Shown piece by piece: positions 47,139-59,089 of a DNA stretch of 64,000 nt. The notes beneath the pieces were generated by a model. That model was given only the letters and a program-made list of their open reading frames with translations, was not told the origin of the DNA and made no database searches. A program made the position numbers and the translations under genes. The DNA is from Straminergon stramineum (taxonomy: Eukaryota; Streptophyta; Bryopsida; Hypnales; Calliergonaceae): positions 3,536,501 to 3,600,500 of the forward strand of contig OY987273.1 in NCBI GenBank assembly GCA_963920665.1, read 5' to 3'. Each line of letters opens with the position of its first letter. Positions within the stretch are counted from its first letter, which is position 1.

Positions 47139-50100
47139 GTACGCGCAGTGGAGCGTAAGTACCATTACAACACCAAAATGTTGTAAAATGACTCGAAATA
47201 TCGTCCCAGGGGATTCTAGACTGTTGCTATAAGTCGAGATTATCCATTTTACCAACTTAAGCTCTCTCTTCACCTCTTTTCTCTCTTTTCCGGATTATTG
47301 CCTTTTTGGAATCCAATCCGGATCCACTCCTTTCTGTATTCCGGATCTGTTCCTTCTCACACACATTGATTTTTGGTGCCTCTGTTTTACCCTCAGAGGG
47401 TCCGCCTTTGATCTTGTAGAGGGGTAGGGACTCACCACTCATATTCCTCACACTCTCTTCTCTATCTAAACTATACAAAACACCCTTGGACCAAATGTTG
47501 CACTAGATCAGACCAAGAAACACTCTCACAACTTCCTGGATGGCTAATCTAGAAGGCAAGTCACATAGAGCTGTAACAAGTCCTATCTACTACAATGACA
47601 GATCAACAACAACCGAAACCGATGGGGGATTGTTAGTTGTTTACTAGACTCATCCTAGGGTTTGGCAGACCTTCTGAGGAGAATAGGATGGGGATTTTTC
47701 CACTGGCCATTGTTTATCTCTACACAGAATCCTCCTTGGTATTCCGGACTCGCACCCACCCCACTCCTTGCTGGATTTCCGTTCTAGTGTTTTAAAGGCA
47801 CCGCGCGCAACACCGTATTCACAAGCCTAAACTACGTCACTAACATTCCCTTCCAAATTAGATCAAGTCACCTCAGATCCGGATTCCTCCTTTCTTCCAC
47901 CTCTCTCTTTCACTTCAATGCTCTCACAAACAAACACAAGAAAGTTGGATATACAATAGATCAATTCTTGAATGTCCACTTGGTGGCTCAGATTAAAGAA
48001 AGGATGACAAGATAACAACTACAAGCGCTAGGATGGAATGAGAGGGCAACAACCTACCCCTCACTTAAAAACCCAAAACAATCCAAGCCAAAAAGCCACC
48101 TGGAAATCCAGATGACCAATCACAAACTTCTTGAGAAACCTGGAAAAGTGAGATCCTACAAATCCGGAACCCGGGTCCACGTCTAGAAACCCGGATCAGA
48201 TTCAAAATTCAAATCCTAACTAACTAAAACTCTAACTACTTCGCCTTCTGTGCCTTCTTCTGACTGCTCCCACTTTGGCTTGTTGGTGCCCGGATGGACG
48301 CCCTCGGAGTTGCTTTCATTGGAGTCTTCCTCAACGTTGCCCGGGTCTGAATCTTCCAGATTTCTGGAGGCAAGTCTTCCTCGTCCATGTCCTCCTCCTC
48401 TTCTTCCTCTTTCGATCTGGTTTGGTACTCCTCTTTCTCAAATTTCTCAATCTAAGTGACCTCCCTCTTGTCTTCTTCTCCCAGAGAGGTGTCATCCAAA
48501 ACGATGGGGGTCCTCTCTTTCCTTGGTTGCAACTGCACCATGTACTCAAAGCTTTCCGGATGAGTATGGGTTGGATTCATCAATCCTCCAATCTGGTCCA
48601 CTAGGTTACTACGGGTTAGTACCTTGGGTGTTGGAAGGGTCTCGTTCTCTGGAAGACAGATTGTCGAAATCAGTGGTGAGGTTGTAACTTCCGATGGAGC
48701 TAACTCGTGTGATGCATCCAACTGCTTGGTTGGCTCTTGCATTGTCTTTATACTCCCCCGAATGGTCTTCTCCAATTGAGTTGAGAAGGGCTCTATAGAA
48801 TGCCGGAGAGTCTCCTTAGGGACTTCTGGTTTAGCCGGTAGTGGCATTGATGCTATTAGTTTCATTGGAGTTTCCGTGTCAAAGTAGATTTCCGGAAAGT
48901 TGGAAAAATCCATGACACGGTCCGGATCAATCCGCCTTAAAAGTTGGCGCATCTTCTTTAGCACGGAATCCATCCTCGACGAGAAGTCCACCAGGATCCG
49001 GATCCAGTGAGATGTCCTTCCTCCACTAACTGGTTTTGGACGAGAGCAGCCTTGACTACAAGATTTGTAGGTCTATCCACCAGACCGGATAGAGTCTTGA
49101 CCAGCTGTAGAGCTTCCTTCGTCCTTTGCTTTGCTGTTTCTAGCTCCCCTTGTGCCAAACTCAATCTGGCTTGAAGGTTTGTTTTCTCCTTTTCTAGACT
49201 TTCAAGATGCTTCTCCTTCCTCCCCAACTCTTCGAGATTCGGAAGTTTCTTTACAACGTTGAGTATATCCTCTGGCTCGACCTTCAACTCCTTACTGATC
49301 TTCTTGAGATAATCCACCAAATTCTCTTGGTATTCTTGCGCCTGCAAGATCCAGTTGAATCCGGTTTTGAAGAACCCAGAGATGCCTTCCTCCTCCTCCT
49401 TCGGAACCTTCTCTTGAGCAGGGAGTTTTCCTCGTGATGCCAGATTGGTGGATTTCCTCTGTCGTACACGTAGCGGGCAGTAAATACCATTTACAACACC
49501 AAAATGTGTAAACTAACTCGAAATATCGTCCTAGGGGATTCTAGTATGTTGTTGCAAGCCTAGATTATCCGGTCTACTAACTTAAGCACTCTCTTCCCGG
49601 AATCAAATCCAAATTCCAATCCAAATCCACTCTTTTTCCGGATTCCTGATCCATCACTTTACACACACACTAGTTTTTGGTACCTCTGTTTTAACCTTAG
49701 AGGGTCCGCCTTTGATTGTATAGAGGGGTAGGGACTCACCACTCGTATTCCTCACACTCCTCTCTCCACACTACAACACACTTAGACCAATTGTTGCATT
49801 AAATCAGATCGGAAACACTCTCACAACTTTCTGGATGGCCAATCCGGAAGGTAGGTCACATAGAGTCGCCTCTAGACTTTTCCACTACAACGACAGATCA
49901 ATAGAGCTGGAACTGATACAGGGATTGTAAGTCGTTTGCTAAACTGATTCTAAGGTTTGGCTGACCTTCTGGTAAGTGGTATGGGGATTTCTTCCACAAG
50001 CGGTTGCTTATCTCCACATAGAACCCTCCCTAGTATTCCGGACCTATACCCACGCCACTCCTAATTGGATTCCCGTTCCAGGAGTTTAAAGATACATGCT

Positions 50101-51790
50101 CAAGACCAAAATCACTAGTCTAGACTACGTCACAAACATTCCTCACAAATCAGATCCAAGTCCCCTCAGATCCGGATTCTTCCTTTCCTCCTCCTCTCTT
50201 ACACTTCCACACACTCACAAGACAACACTGGAAAGCTGGATATACAACAGTTCAATTCTTGAGGGTCCATTTGGTGGCTCGGATTAAAGAAAGGATGACA
50301 AAATATAAACTATAATGCTAGGATGGAATGAGAGGCAACAAACCTACCCCTCACTTTAAAACTCAAAACAATCAAAGCCAAAAAGGCCAAAAAAGGCACT
50401 TGGAAATCCAAATGACCACTCACAAACTTCCCAAGAAACCCGGAAAAGTCAGATCCTATAAATCCGGAACCTAGTCCCACACCTGGAAATCCAGATCCAA
50501 TTCAAAACTCAAATTCTAACTACCTTAATTCCTAACTACTTCGCCTTTCGCATCTTCTTCTAGCTGCTCCCGCCTTAACTTGCTAGTGCCCTCGTGGATG
50601 ACCGCGGAGTCGCTTTTGGAGTTGCCTTCACTGGTGTCATCCTCAACGCTACCCGGGTCTAAATCTTCCGAATTTCCGGAGGACAGTATTCGCCTTCTTC
50701 CTCCTCTTCATCTTTCGATTCAGTCCGGTACTCCTCTTCCTCAAATTTCTCAATCTAAGTGATCTCCCTCTCATCTTCCTTGCCTAGAGACGTCTCATCC
50801 AATATGATGGGGTCCATCTCCTTCCTCGGTTGCTGCTGCTGTAGCATGTGCTCGAATCCTTCCGGATGGGTCTGGGTCGGATTCAACATTCCTCTGATCA
50901 GCTTGCCAGTTCACCCCGGGTCTAGGTGCGAGGTGTCTGAAGTGGCTCCTTCTCCAGAAGGTGGAATACTGGGACAAGTGGCGAAACCATAATCTTCGAC
51001 GGTGCTAACTCCCGTATTGCTTCCGGTTGCTACCTTGGTTTGTGCGCTATCTTCACACTTCCCCGGATTGTCTTCTCAAGTTGTATGGAGAAGGGTTCCA
51101 TCGAATGCCGAAGAGTTTCCCGCGAGGCTTCTAGTCTAGACGACAGTGGCATCGAGGCTATCAGCTTCACTAGAGTTTCCGTGTCGAAGTGGATCCCTGG
51201 AAAGTTGGAGAAGTCCATGACACGGTTAGGGTCAATCTGTTCGAGGAGCTGCCGCATCTCCTTCAAAGTAGACTCCATCCTCGAGGAGAAGTCTACTAGG
51301 ATCTGGATCACCTTAGATCTGGTAAGGTGCCCTTCCTCTACAAGCCGGTTTTGCATGAGAGCCACCTTCATTACAAGGTCCACCAGCTTGTCTACTAACC
51401 CAGATAGGTTCTTCACCAGCTGCAAGGCTTCCTTCTCCCTTTGCTTTGCTTTGCTGCGGCCATCTCTCCTTGAGCCCAGCTTAGTCTAGCTTGAAGGTCC
51501 GCCGTCTCCTTCTCTAGGCCTTCAATCTGCTTTTCCTTCTTCTCTAGCCCTTTCGGATTCGAAAGTTTCTTCAATGCGTCGAGGATATCTTCCGATTCCG
51601 TCTTCAACTCCCGGTTGATCCTCCTTAGCAGATCCACCAAGTTCTCGTGGTACTCTTGTGCTTGTAGTACCTAGTTGAACCCGGTCTTGAAGAATCCGGA
51701 TATGCCACCTTCTTCTTCCTCCGAAATCTTTTGTTGAGTCAGAAGCTTCCCCCGGGACGTTGGATCAGTGGACTTCCGTCGCCTCCAATT
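47139..51790. repeat. Tandem duplication, two 2.33-kb units
   Basis: Unit B (47139-49465) and unit A (49466-about 51790) align end to end at an offset of about 2,325 bp. Each starts with a GTAC.CG word followed by ACCATT.ACAACACCAAAATG and CTCGAAATATCGTCC. Each has a noncoding part of about 1.1 kb, then the 3' end of a minus-strand gag-like frame. Similarity is roughly 80-85% by eye. The junction at 49465/49466 cuts the unit-B coding sequence after RKST, so the duplication followed truncation or arose by unequal exchange. Confidence 0.75.
48238..49462 (-). pseudogene. Gag-like transposon protein fragment, copy B
   Basis: From the upstream junction the frame reads GISGFFKTGFNWILQAQEY, then a Leu/Glu/Lys coiled coil (LESLEKEKTNLQARLSLAQG). 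After a frameshift near 48980 comes MDFSSRMDSVLKKMRQLLRRI to an acidic tail. A TAG after EVT (near 48452) is shared with copy A. The N-terminal half is missing. No protease, reverse transcriptase or integrase lies nearby, so this is a non-autonomous or stripped element; the gag-like label rests on coiled coil, repetition and context only. Confidence 0.5.
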
Positions 51791-52506
51791 CAAGAGTTGT
51801 TCCTCCTCTATCGGCGGTTGCTTTGCCTCTACTTCTTCTGTGAGGCCGTATTGGAGGATGGTAGATCTAGTATTGTACTCTACCATTTCCGCATCACTTA
51901 GAAGCTCTACATAGTGGTAGAGGTGGAACAGGTAAGGACCAATGGGGCTGGTCTTAGCTTTCCCTACATTGGCGGCAAGCTTGGAGACTACTGCTCCAAT
52001 TACCTTGCCCCAATTGACTGGCCTACCTTCCATAGCACCAAAGATGGTGTTTGCTACTGTAATCGTAACCCGAGTAGGCTTTTCCAGATAGAGGATGGGG
52101 ATCGGGAACTCTAGGACATGCCTCTGTCTTGCATCCAAGCAGTCACTAATGGCATACCCTTCCTTGGAATGGATTGCATTTTTAAACTTCCCTACTATAA
52201 ACTTGTTTGTCTGGGAAGCTAAACCGGATCCCTTTTTGGGAAATCTGTAAACCTTGGCCCAGACCTCGTCGATCCCGGTTGTAGGTCTCCCCCTCTTATT
52301 GCCAACTCGTATTGATTCGAAGCACCTACAAGTAGCTCTTGAATCATCTGATCGTTCTTTACGGTCCATGGCCTCAAGAACAACCCCACACACCCTATCT
52401 CACTCAGATCATCTTCCAGTTGTGACCGCTCTCTCAACCTTTCCTGAATGGTTGGACAAACCATCCGTCCCATCATCAACAGTTTCCGGATATCCCCCTC
52501 CACCAT
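50530..52506 (-). pseudogene. Gag-like transposon protein, copy A (longest)
   Basis: Starting at 52506 the frame reads MVEGDIRKLLMMGRM. It shifts frame near 52290 into GRPTTGIDEVWAKVYRFPKK and continues through RPVNWGKVIGAVVSKLAAN and GPYLFHLYHY to FFKTGFN. There a TAG (51671-51673) replaces the Trp of copy B. The coiled-coil half follows, with another frameshift near 51420. The product would be a globular N-terminal domain plus coiled coil of about 650 residues. It resembles transposon-associated proteins common in plant genomes, but I cannot name the family. Confidence 0.5.
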
Positions 52507-52539
52507 TGCAAACTAAAGACTTAGACCGAGATCTGGACA

Positions 52540-52950
52540 GTCAATAGCTCCTGAAGCATCCGCTAACTCAACACTCTTTCTCTCAACTATACATGCACAA
52601 AACAGTTGTGGAAGAAAGAGGAAGAACAAATGAAAGTGGCGGGGTTAAGTACCTATCATCTTACCGACCGTTCTTGAAGCGGACTGTTTATCTGTAACGG
52701 ATCCCTATTTTTCTTAGGCCGGAAGTCTAGACCGTAGGTTGTTGCTATCCGGGTTTCCGGAATCCAGTTCCATCTTGGATCTCGTTACGGACTACCTAAA
52801 GCATCCTCTTAGTTTTCATGAAATGTTTAGGCTAAGAGGATTCTAATCCTTTTTGCCTATTAGAAATTTTGAAAAATTCTATATAATTATACACTCTTAA
52901 ATACTAACCTAGTGAATTATAGGATTACGGCTCGCGACATCCTCTGTCTC
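52540..52950. other. Noncoding stretch upstream of copy A
   Basis: No frame or motif is recognised. It holds CCGGA-rich text similar to the noncoding parts of the 2.3-kb units, so it may belong to the same element, for example as leader. Confidence 0.35.
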
Positions 52951-52959
52951 TGGTCTAAG

Positions 52960-53365
52960 AGCTGCTCTTCCTCTTCCAACTCTTCTTCTTCCTCAAATGT
53001 TGGCTGCTTTGCTCCCACTTCTTCTATGAGGCCGTAATGTAGGATGGTAGATCTAGTGGTGTACTCTACCATTTCTACATCACTCAAGAGTTCTGCGTGA
53101 TGGTAAAGGTGGAATAAGTATGGACCAATTGGGTTGGTCTTTGCCTTTCCTACATTGGCGGCAAGCTTGGAGACTACTGCTCCAATAACTTTCCCCTAGT
53201 TGACCGGTCTACCCTCCATGGCACCAAAAATGGTGTTGGCTACCGTAACCGTAATCCAAGTAGGCTTTTCTGGATACAAGATAAAGATCTGAAATTCTAG
53301 AACTTTCTTTTGCCTCGCATCTAGACAGTCGCTGATCGCATACCCCTCCTACTTTGCATTGAATG
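52960..53365 (-). pseudogene. Gag-like fragment, copy C
   Basis: It aligns with 51775-52180 of copy A at an offset of about 1,186 bp (shared AISDCLDARQ, TVANTIFGAMEGRPVN, GKVIGAVVSKLAANVGKAKT). A TAG at 53196-53198 stands where copy A has Trp (VNWGK). It shows that at least three pieces of this element lie in one cluster. Confidence 0.6.
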
Positions 53366-53683
53366 GTACCACTACAATCTCCAAGCATCATGTTTTTTTT
53401 ATAATAGGAGGATTGTAGCTACCTACATCATTTACACTCTAAATAAAATTCCCAACTATGTAAATGTCTATGCATCAAAACTATGAACCATTCGAGAACA
53501 ATTGACCGTCTCCACTCTATAATATACAACTATCAAATGGAACTACTATTGGAGCGATTTACTCTTCATCTTCTCCATGGCTTTGAGAATTTCAGGTCCA
53601 CGATTGTATCCTTTTGCAATCTTCCTGGCCTCGCGGACTTGTTCCGTCCTCTGTGCCTTCAAGGATCGTCGCTCCCAGGAATT

Positions 53684-54196
53684 CTACGACGGAGCTAAGC
53701 ACTGACTCCATGAAGGTCCAGCGTACTTCTTCTTGATCCTCTTGCCCCAACATGGCAGCCACTGCCGCCGATGCAGGGGCGGGTCAATAGGGTGGTAAAC
53801 CGCTTCATCGTGTTTGTTTTCCAAGACTGGGGACAACATTTCCGGTGTAGACATTGGATAATTCGCGTCTCTGTAGAGCTTCCTTTGGATCCCCTTGTCT
53901 AAAGTAGATGGGTCCATCAGCGTGTGGGAAGGCTCTCTAGACCGTAAAGGCGATATCGAGGCCGACACTAGCAAGCGCGGTTTCCGGTCTGGAGGGATGT
54001 CCACCACCCCATCATGAATGGATTTGGTAGAGAAATCCGTAGAGGAATTCATCGTGGGTGCCGAGCCGAGGAAGTTCCCCGTGCTTAGGATCATGTATTG
54101 TCCGTAGTCTAGGGTGGAGTCCTCGGATGCTCGGCAAAGGCGATCAATACTTGGTTTTCGATAGGTCGAGGTGCTGCCCATCTGAAACATAGACAA
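53684..54196 (-). CDS. Unrecognised 170-codon frame, probably relic
   Basis: The longest minus-strand frame between the gag-like cluster and the FCP1-like relic. It is Ser/Pro-rich with no recognised domain, membrane segment or repeat. The adjoining segment 54109-54309 in another frame may be part of the same decayed sequence. A genuine gene is not excluded, but position among relics argues against it. Confidence 0.2.
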   Translation of the reverse strand: MSMFQMGSTSTYRKPSIDRLCRASEDSTLDYGQYMILSTGNFLGSAPTMNSSTDFSTKSIHDGVVDIPPDRKPRLLVSASISPLRSREPSHTLMDPSTLDKGIQRKLYRDANYPMSTPEMLSPVLENKHDEAVYHPIDPPLHRRQWLPCWGKRIKKKYAGPSWSQCLAPS

Positions 54197-54423
54197 AAAC
54201 AGTTAGAACCAATCCATTCAAGCAATTCTCTGTAGAAGGTTGAAATAGAATAAGATCCTAGCAACAAAGGGGTCTTAGCAATGTCACAATCTATCTCCCC
54301 ATACAACACTTTAGCTCGACCCTAGCTGAAATGCAGAATCCTATATAGTATTCTAGATTGCTTGCAAGTTCTACTAGTTAGCTCAATTCGAGCTGAACTG
54401 CATACCTCGCCATGCATCCCTAA

Positions 54424-55180
54424 CTAGCACAGACTCATTGATCCTCGCACAACCTCCATGAGCTTGTCATACTCTCGATGACCCCTTTCGTCACAGAGCA
54501 TTCGTCATCTGATTTTTCCTTTCTTATTATTGCGAAACGACTTGAGCCCCATGTCGCAATGGATGTGCAATTGCTAAAACCACAGAAGTAGCGATGCGAG
54601 GAGGAAATTGTCCTTGTTGCCATTTCCCCGGTTAGTCCAGGACTCCGCAAGTACTACATTCTCGGGCTTGTTCATTATGTGCTTACGCAGGCTGTCGTCT
54701 ACTATCACAATATTTTCAATAGTGAATGGCCCCCCTAGTTTATCGAAAAGCATGTCTAGGTTCTTTAAGAACAAGTCCTTATTTATGTCGGGTTCCTTGA
54801 AGGCTGTCAGCCTCCTTGATCTATTCCTGCATTTGACGATCTTGCAGGAGTCCTACCCGAGAACTAGGAATGGCATTTGCCCGTGTCGGAAAAGATATTC
54901 ACAAATATCATCAATTGTGGATTTCTTCATGGAACTCCACACCGAGACGACTGCTATCTTTTCTAGCTCCACGAGGAACATGGAGCAATTAGGCCGCACG
55001 TAGATGGCTTTTGGACCCACCACGGCGGCCATCGCGGCAGAGTGTGGCTCTAATCGATGGTTGAATTGCTTGATCGACCCCTTTGACTTCCAGTCTTCAC
55101 ACAAACAAAGAATGCCATTGAGATCCAGGACAATGTTGATCCACTTGTTTGTCACCCTGGACCTCAATGGCCGATTGACA
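54424..55180 (-). pseudogene. FCP1-like (NLI-IF/HAD) phosphatase relic
   Basis: The frame reads RVTNKWINIVLDLNGILCLC (HAD motif I in the plant DLNG form), then PNCSMFLVELEKIAVVSVWSS (motif II region), then MPFLVLG and a TAG at 54853-54855 where Gln is expected. After the stop come DSCKIVK, KDLFLKNLDMLFD and IENIVIVDDSLRKHI (acidic motif with VDDS), and LAESWT. This is the FCP1-homology order; active members dephosphorylate RNA polymerase II CTD or other substrates. Stops also follow LLLWF and near 54477. It is broken, and lies between transposon pieces, so it could be a captured gene fragment. Confidence 0.72.
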
Positions 55181-55231
55181 CCCTACGATGTCCCCCCACG
55201 AGCTACTGTAGAGCCAGATCCCTAATAAAAA

Positions 55232-55528
55232 ATGGAGAAAGCGCAACTAGTTATCAAACGCGAAACTGGCACATTGCGGACTCCATACAACATCCAAGAC
55301 GAGACGCCATCCCGAGTTTCTAGTGAAAACGAGAAACAAATGAATTTTGTGACTAGACAGAAGGATGGATTTGTACCTCCCGCTGTGTTGAAAGAGAGAG
55401 CTAACCGACATCTTCCAGAACTGCAGATGTATGAGCAGGGACAGAGGCCTCCTCTTCGCACATTGTTGTGTCTTTTCCTAATCTGTCGCCGACATTTGGA
55501 ATGCCTTAGGAAGACAACAGAGGAGTAG
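55232..55528 (+). CDS. Unrecognised 98-codon frame
   Basis: The composition (KRETGTLRTPYNIQDETPS onward) looks more protein-like than the overlapping minus-strand frame, but no domain is recognised and no splice partner is evident. It begins just upstream of the FCP1-like relic on the opposite strand. Weak candidate only. Confidence 0.15.
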   Translation: MEKAQLVIKRETGTLRTPYNIQDETPSRVSSENEKQMNFVTRQKDGFVPPAVLKERANRHLPELQMYEQGQRPPLRTLLCLFLICRRHLECLRKTTEE

Positions 55529-55559
55529 GAGCAGCAAGGGGATGCACATAATCATTCAA

Positions 55560-56215
55560 TTTCTCAACATTTGCAGTGCTTACGATACAAAATTTTGTGA
55601 AACACTTCTCTGTGAGAAGTATATGTTACATGCTTAGAATCTGAGTGTCAAAACACAAAATTGAGCACAAAATGAAGGCCTTATTCATTAAATTAAGACA
55701 AGCTATGGTCTCATTTTAATTCACTTCTATATTTAGAAAACAAAAGAGTTCATTAAATTGAGAAAATTCAATAAATTGAGACTTAAAAATGTCCAAGTAA
55801 TTTTTTAATTAATTTAATTATTGCTATAAATAGTAGGAAGAAGCCGCATTCATCTTTTGAACATTCTTACTTCATTAAAAATATACACTTTAAATCATGC
55901 AAGATGTCATCAATTGAGACATTTCTTGAAATTGAGAGGTGCATCTACGAAAGGACTAATCTTTAGGTTGTTGATACCAAACTTTAACATCTAAAACATG
56001 TTTATTACAAAAAATTCAAATGAATACACTTAATGCAGAACATTCGAGAAAAATAAGAAGATAAAATATACTATTAATAGAAATCAACAATTGTAACACA
56101 ATCAAACTACCCTAATAAAATCGACAAAATATATTTCTGCAAACATCTCAAAACATGTAAATGCAAAATCCATGCCACTTCACACCCTACAACAAAAACT
56201 ACTTATATACCTACA
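55560..56215. other. AT-rich 3' flank of the DUF7869 gene
   Basis: No gene. Several AAATTGAGA words recur between 55730 and 55940. No terminal inverted repeat matching the 60.5-61 kb side was found, so the downstream end of the transposon is undefined. Confidence 0.4.
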
Positions 56216-56221
56216 CACTAT

Positions 56222-58620
56222 TCATCCTCCCGCCATAGACTCATCGTTGTCTGAATTAGCCGTGAAGGCTTCCACTGATGCTTTGATGATGTCAATTTGA
56301 GGCTTCGGAATTGCCACCCTTGGATCTGAAGTCCCTTCTTGCATACGTGGCTTCCAAACAGTCATGATACAGTTTGTGCTCGACCATGTTGGGGTTATTG
56401 CTCGATCTTCACGCCACACATTCCCTTTTTTTGTGTCCCATTCATCATATGTTTCCATGTTAATGTGTCGATCTGAAGTTGGCGTCTAATATTGGATTTG
56501 GATCATATTCATATGCCCTAGATCCGGATTCAGATTCGTAATGGCTCTAGCAAGCCATAATGGCTTGGAGTCACCGTTAGTAGGCCGCACCACGACAAAA
56601 TAACTTGCGAACGTATCACAATTAACACGGAAAGAAGCACGAGGACGATCACGCCTTCGTCCAACAAAGGGTGCATCCTCTGCATCCCCTTTAGGTAGTG
56701 TACCATTCGTCTCCCTACGATCTGCCTCATCATGGATGATCCTCGAAGCCGGCCAAAATCCATGTAGTAATGTCTCACGTGGCTCTAGAGGTGCATCAAG
56801 AGCTGTTCGAACACCTTTCCAATACTCTTTAATAGGGCCATTCTTCCTCCTAAATTCTCTAGATTGGTCATCATCTGCCATTCCGCTCCAATGTGCAATG
56901 AAACCGTTCAAACCTCTCTTGATCTCATCGAGAGAACGCATCTTCTTATGAACTAGAGGTAGTGTATCACCGCTTGGAAGTATTGGACGTCTATCTTCAG
57001 TCTCAAACCACAAGCGAATTCCTTTGCCATCCTCTGGCAATCATTTCTTGTCCGTACACAGATTTTTATACTCCATCAAAGGCCATCCACTGGAATTCAT
57101 GTAAAACTTGAACTGCTGGGACCTAGAATGACCTTCCAAAAAATCTCCTCTTGTGCCCAAATACCCATCTACATATCTCTTGTAATCAGGAACTTCCTCG
57201 ATGAGATGAGGAATGACGGGGGGTGTTTCGCAATCCATGAAGGATTTCATGAGTTTCGGAAGTGTTGAATAGTTGTTTGTCTTCAATTTAGTGCTCCACC
57301 GACCAAAAAGAGCGTCAATGTCTTCATGAGTGTGCCCAACAATGAAGAAATTGATGTACACTTCGCCGAAAATCCCTTTGTATGTAAGTAGGGAACAAAA
57401 AGCAAAAACCCATCTATTCTTATTGTCTCTTGATGCATTATCCAACTACAAAGTCAATATTGGTGGTAAAGGTTGAGCTGGAATTGATTCTTCCGGAGGA
57501 GGAAGGAGAGAGTCCAAGCAAATATTTGCCTCTTCCAGAATCGCCTTGGTTAATGTGGATTGTGTCTCCTTTTCTGAGAATAACTTGCGCGATGAATTCT
57601 TTGGTGGTTCTTCAACATCACGCAACAACTTTGCGATGGACCCAATGGTATGATTTGAGTATGTTGGAAAAATGTCTAAATCGTAGTGTGCATATCTAAC
57701 ATCCCCATGCCCATGAGCAATCATACCCGTAACTGCAATGGGCATTTTCATGTAGGAATCCGTTGCTTTGTTCTTGTGAGAGAAGTGTGGAGAAGCAGTC
57801 TTGGAGTGATCCATTTTATCATGGATAATGGTTAGCATCTTCTCAGGATATATTTCAGAAATATGTCGATTTGCATAGTATAGTTCTCTATGGGCCCTTT
57901 GGCCCACAAGGTGGGTATTCAAAGCAACAGTCCACCTCTCTTGTGCGTACGAAAGGAGAGTGCATGCGCTCCTCAATTGCTTGTATTTATCACACAAGCC
58001 ACATTGAGCGAAACTGTCTCCACATGCTTTTGGAGCAAATTCTGGGAAAGAAGCACGTCGAATGTTGCTCAAGCCACTTGAAGAAATTGGTTGTAAATTT
58101 AAAGTTGCATTGGCCTCATTGATTTTTGGTAATTGATCACTCCAACGAAATGCAGATGGCAAAACCATTGCAGGGACTTTCTCCCCTGATTCCAGTGTCC
58201 TCGTTTTGTGTGGCATTTTGTCAACTTCAGGAACCACTAATGTTCGAAGTGTTGCAGTAGCTTGCATAGTATGTTTCCTTGGTTTTTTGGACCCCAAATT
58301 CCCCTGCGCCTCTGCTTGCTTCCCATCCTTGGCCATTTCTCTGTACCTATAAAAGGTAGCTTTCGAAACCCCATGAATGGTCCACCATGCAATGGGACAC
58401 ACTTCCCTTCCTTTCAAGGTAATCCACTCCTTGCCAGCAGGATCTTTGTGGACTTGCCTATGCACCTCAAGAAGACACTTCTTCCGAGCATATACCCCAT
58501 CGTTAACATGGAGTTGAGAACGAATGGCTTGAATTTGCCCACGCGGAAAAGGTTACAAATAATTGTTTGGACAACAAGTTTTGGTGGAGACTTCAGTGAT
58601 CACTTGAGGACCCAAGAGGA
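56222..58620 (-). pseudogene. Nearly intact DUF7869-type transposase gene
   Basis: One reading frame of about 790 codons runs from TEVSTKTCCPNN near 58610 to a stop at 56222, with no frameshift seen. It is cut by stops at 58553-58555, 57446-57448, 57041-57043 and after QIQY near 56486. Order: Cys-Cys motif, KEWITLKGREVCPIAWW, HGVSKATFYRYREM, CGLCDKYKQL, HDKMDHSKTASP, LDNASRDNKNR, VGHTHEDIDALFGRW, then RASFRVNCDTFASYFVVVRP. Eukaryotic DUF7869 proteins have this layout and are widespread as multicopy genes. HDKMDH, LDN and HTHED probably hold the three acidic residues of an RNase-H-like DDE transposase (inference). Comparison with the relics at 0.86-2.5 kb gives Gln and Trp at two of the stops. 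Confidence 0.75.
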
Positions 58621-58732
58621 TCTCTTTTTGGGGATAATTAAGCTCCATTCTCTGTCAAAAGCTTTCATAGGATCAAACCCCTTTACGAACTCTTCTATTA
58701 GTAGCATTCATGGCTATGTTGTAAATATGCGT

Positions 58733-59089
58733 CTAGTCATGGTCATACAAACTAACACCAAAGAGAAAAACTCGCTTGATATGCCAAGAGTGAATTGACC
58801 ACATCCACCCGGTTGGGACTTCTGCCTCGCACAAGGACTGTGCAATTTGAACGAAAACTCGATCATTGCCAAGAGGCTTCCCATCATTGTCTACCACAAC
58901 ATCTGGATCGACACTTTGTAAGATTGCATTTGCGACATCATCCCCTGCTTCATTACGGAAAGTGACTGGTTTGAAGTTCCACTTCGCATGAGGAATCCCG
59001 TCACATGTACAGACATTAGGGTGCAACGTAGGCACCGGGTTTGCAAAATCTTCAAGCCCGTGAATATCCATTCTGCGGGCTAGGGCCAA
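58733..59089 (-). pseudogene. 118-codon frame upstream of the transposase
   Basis: The frame ends 110-150 bp before the Cys-Cys motif of the transposase and runs in the same direction. It contains VCTCDGIPHAKWNFKPV and DVVVDNDGKPLGNDRVFVQIA. I do not recognise it. It could be a 5' exon or a separate protein of the same element, or a fragment of another one. Confidence 0.3.

Noticed and set aside
56222..58620. RNA editing or stop-codon reassignment restoring the transposase frame
   Set aside because: U-to-C editing, known in organelles of some plants, could not repair the TGG-to-TGA stop. PIE1 next door uses standard stops, and decay of a silenced copy is simpler.
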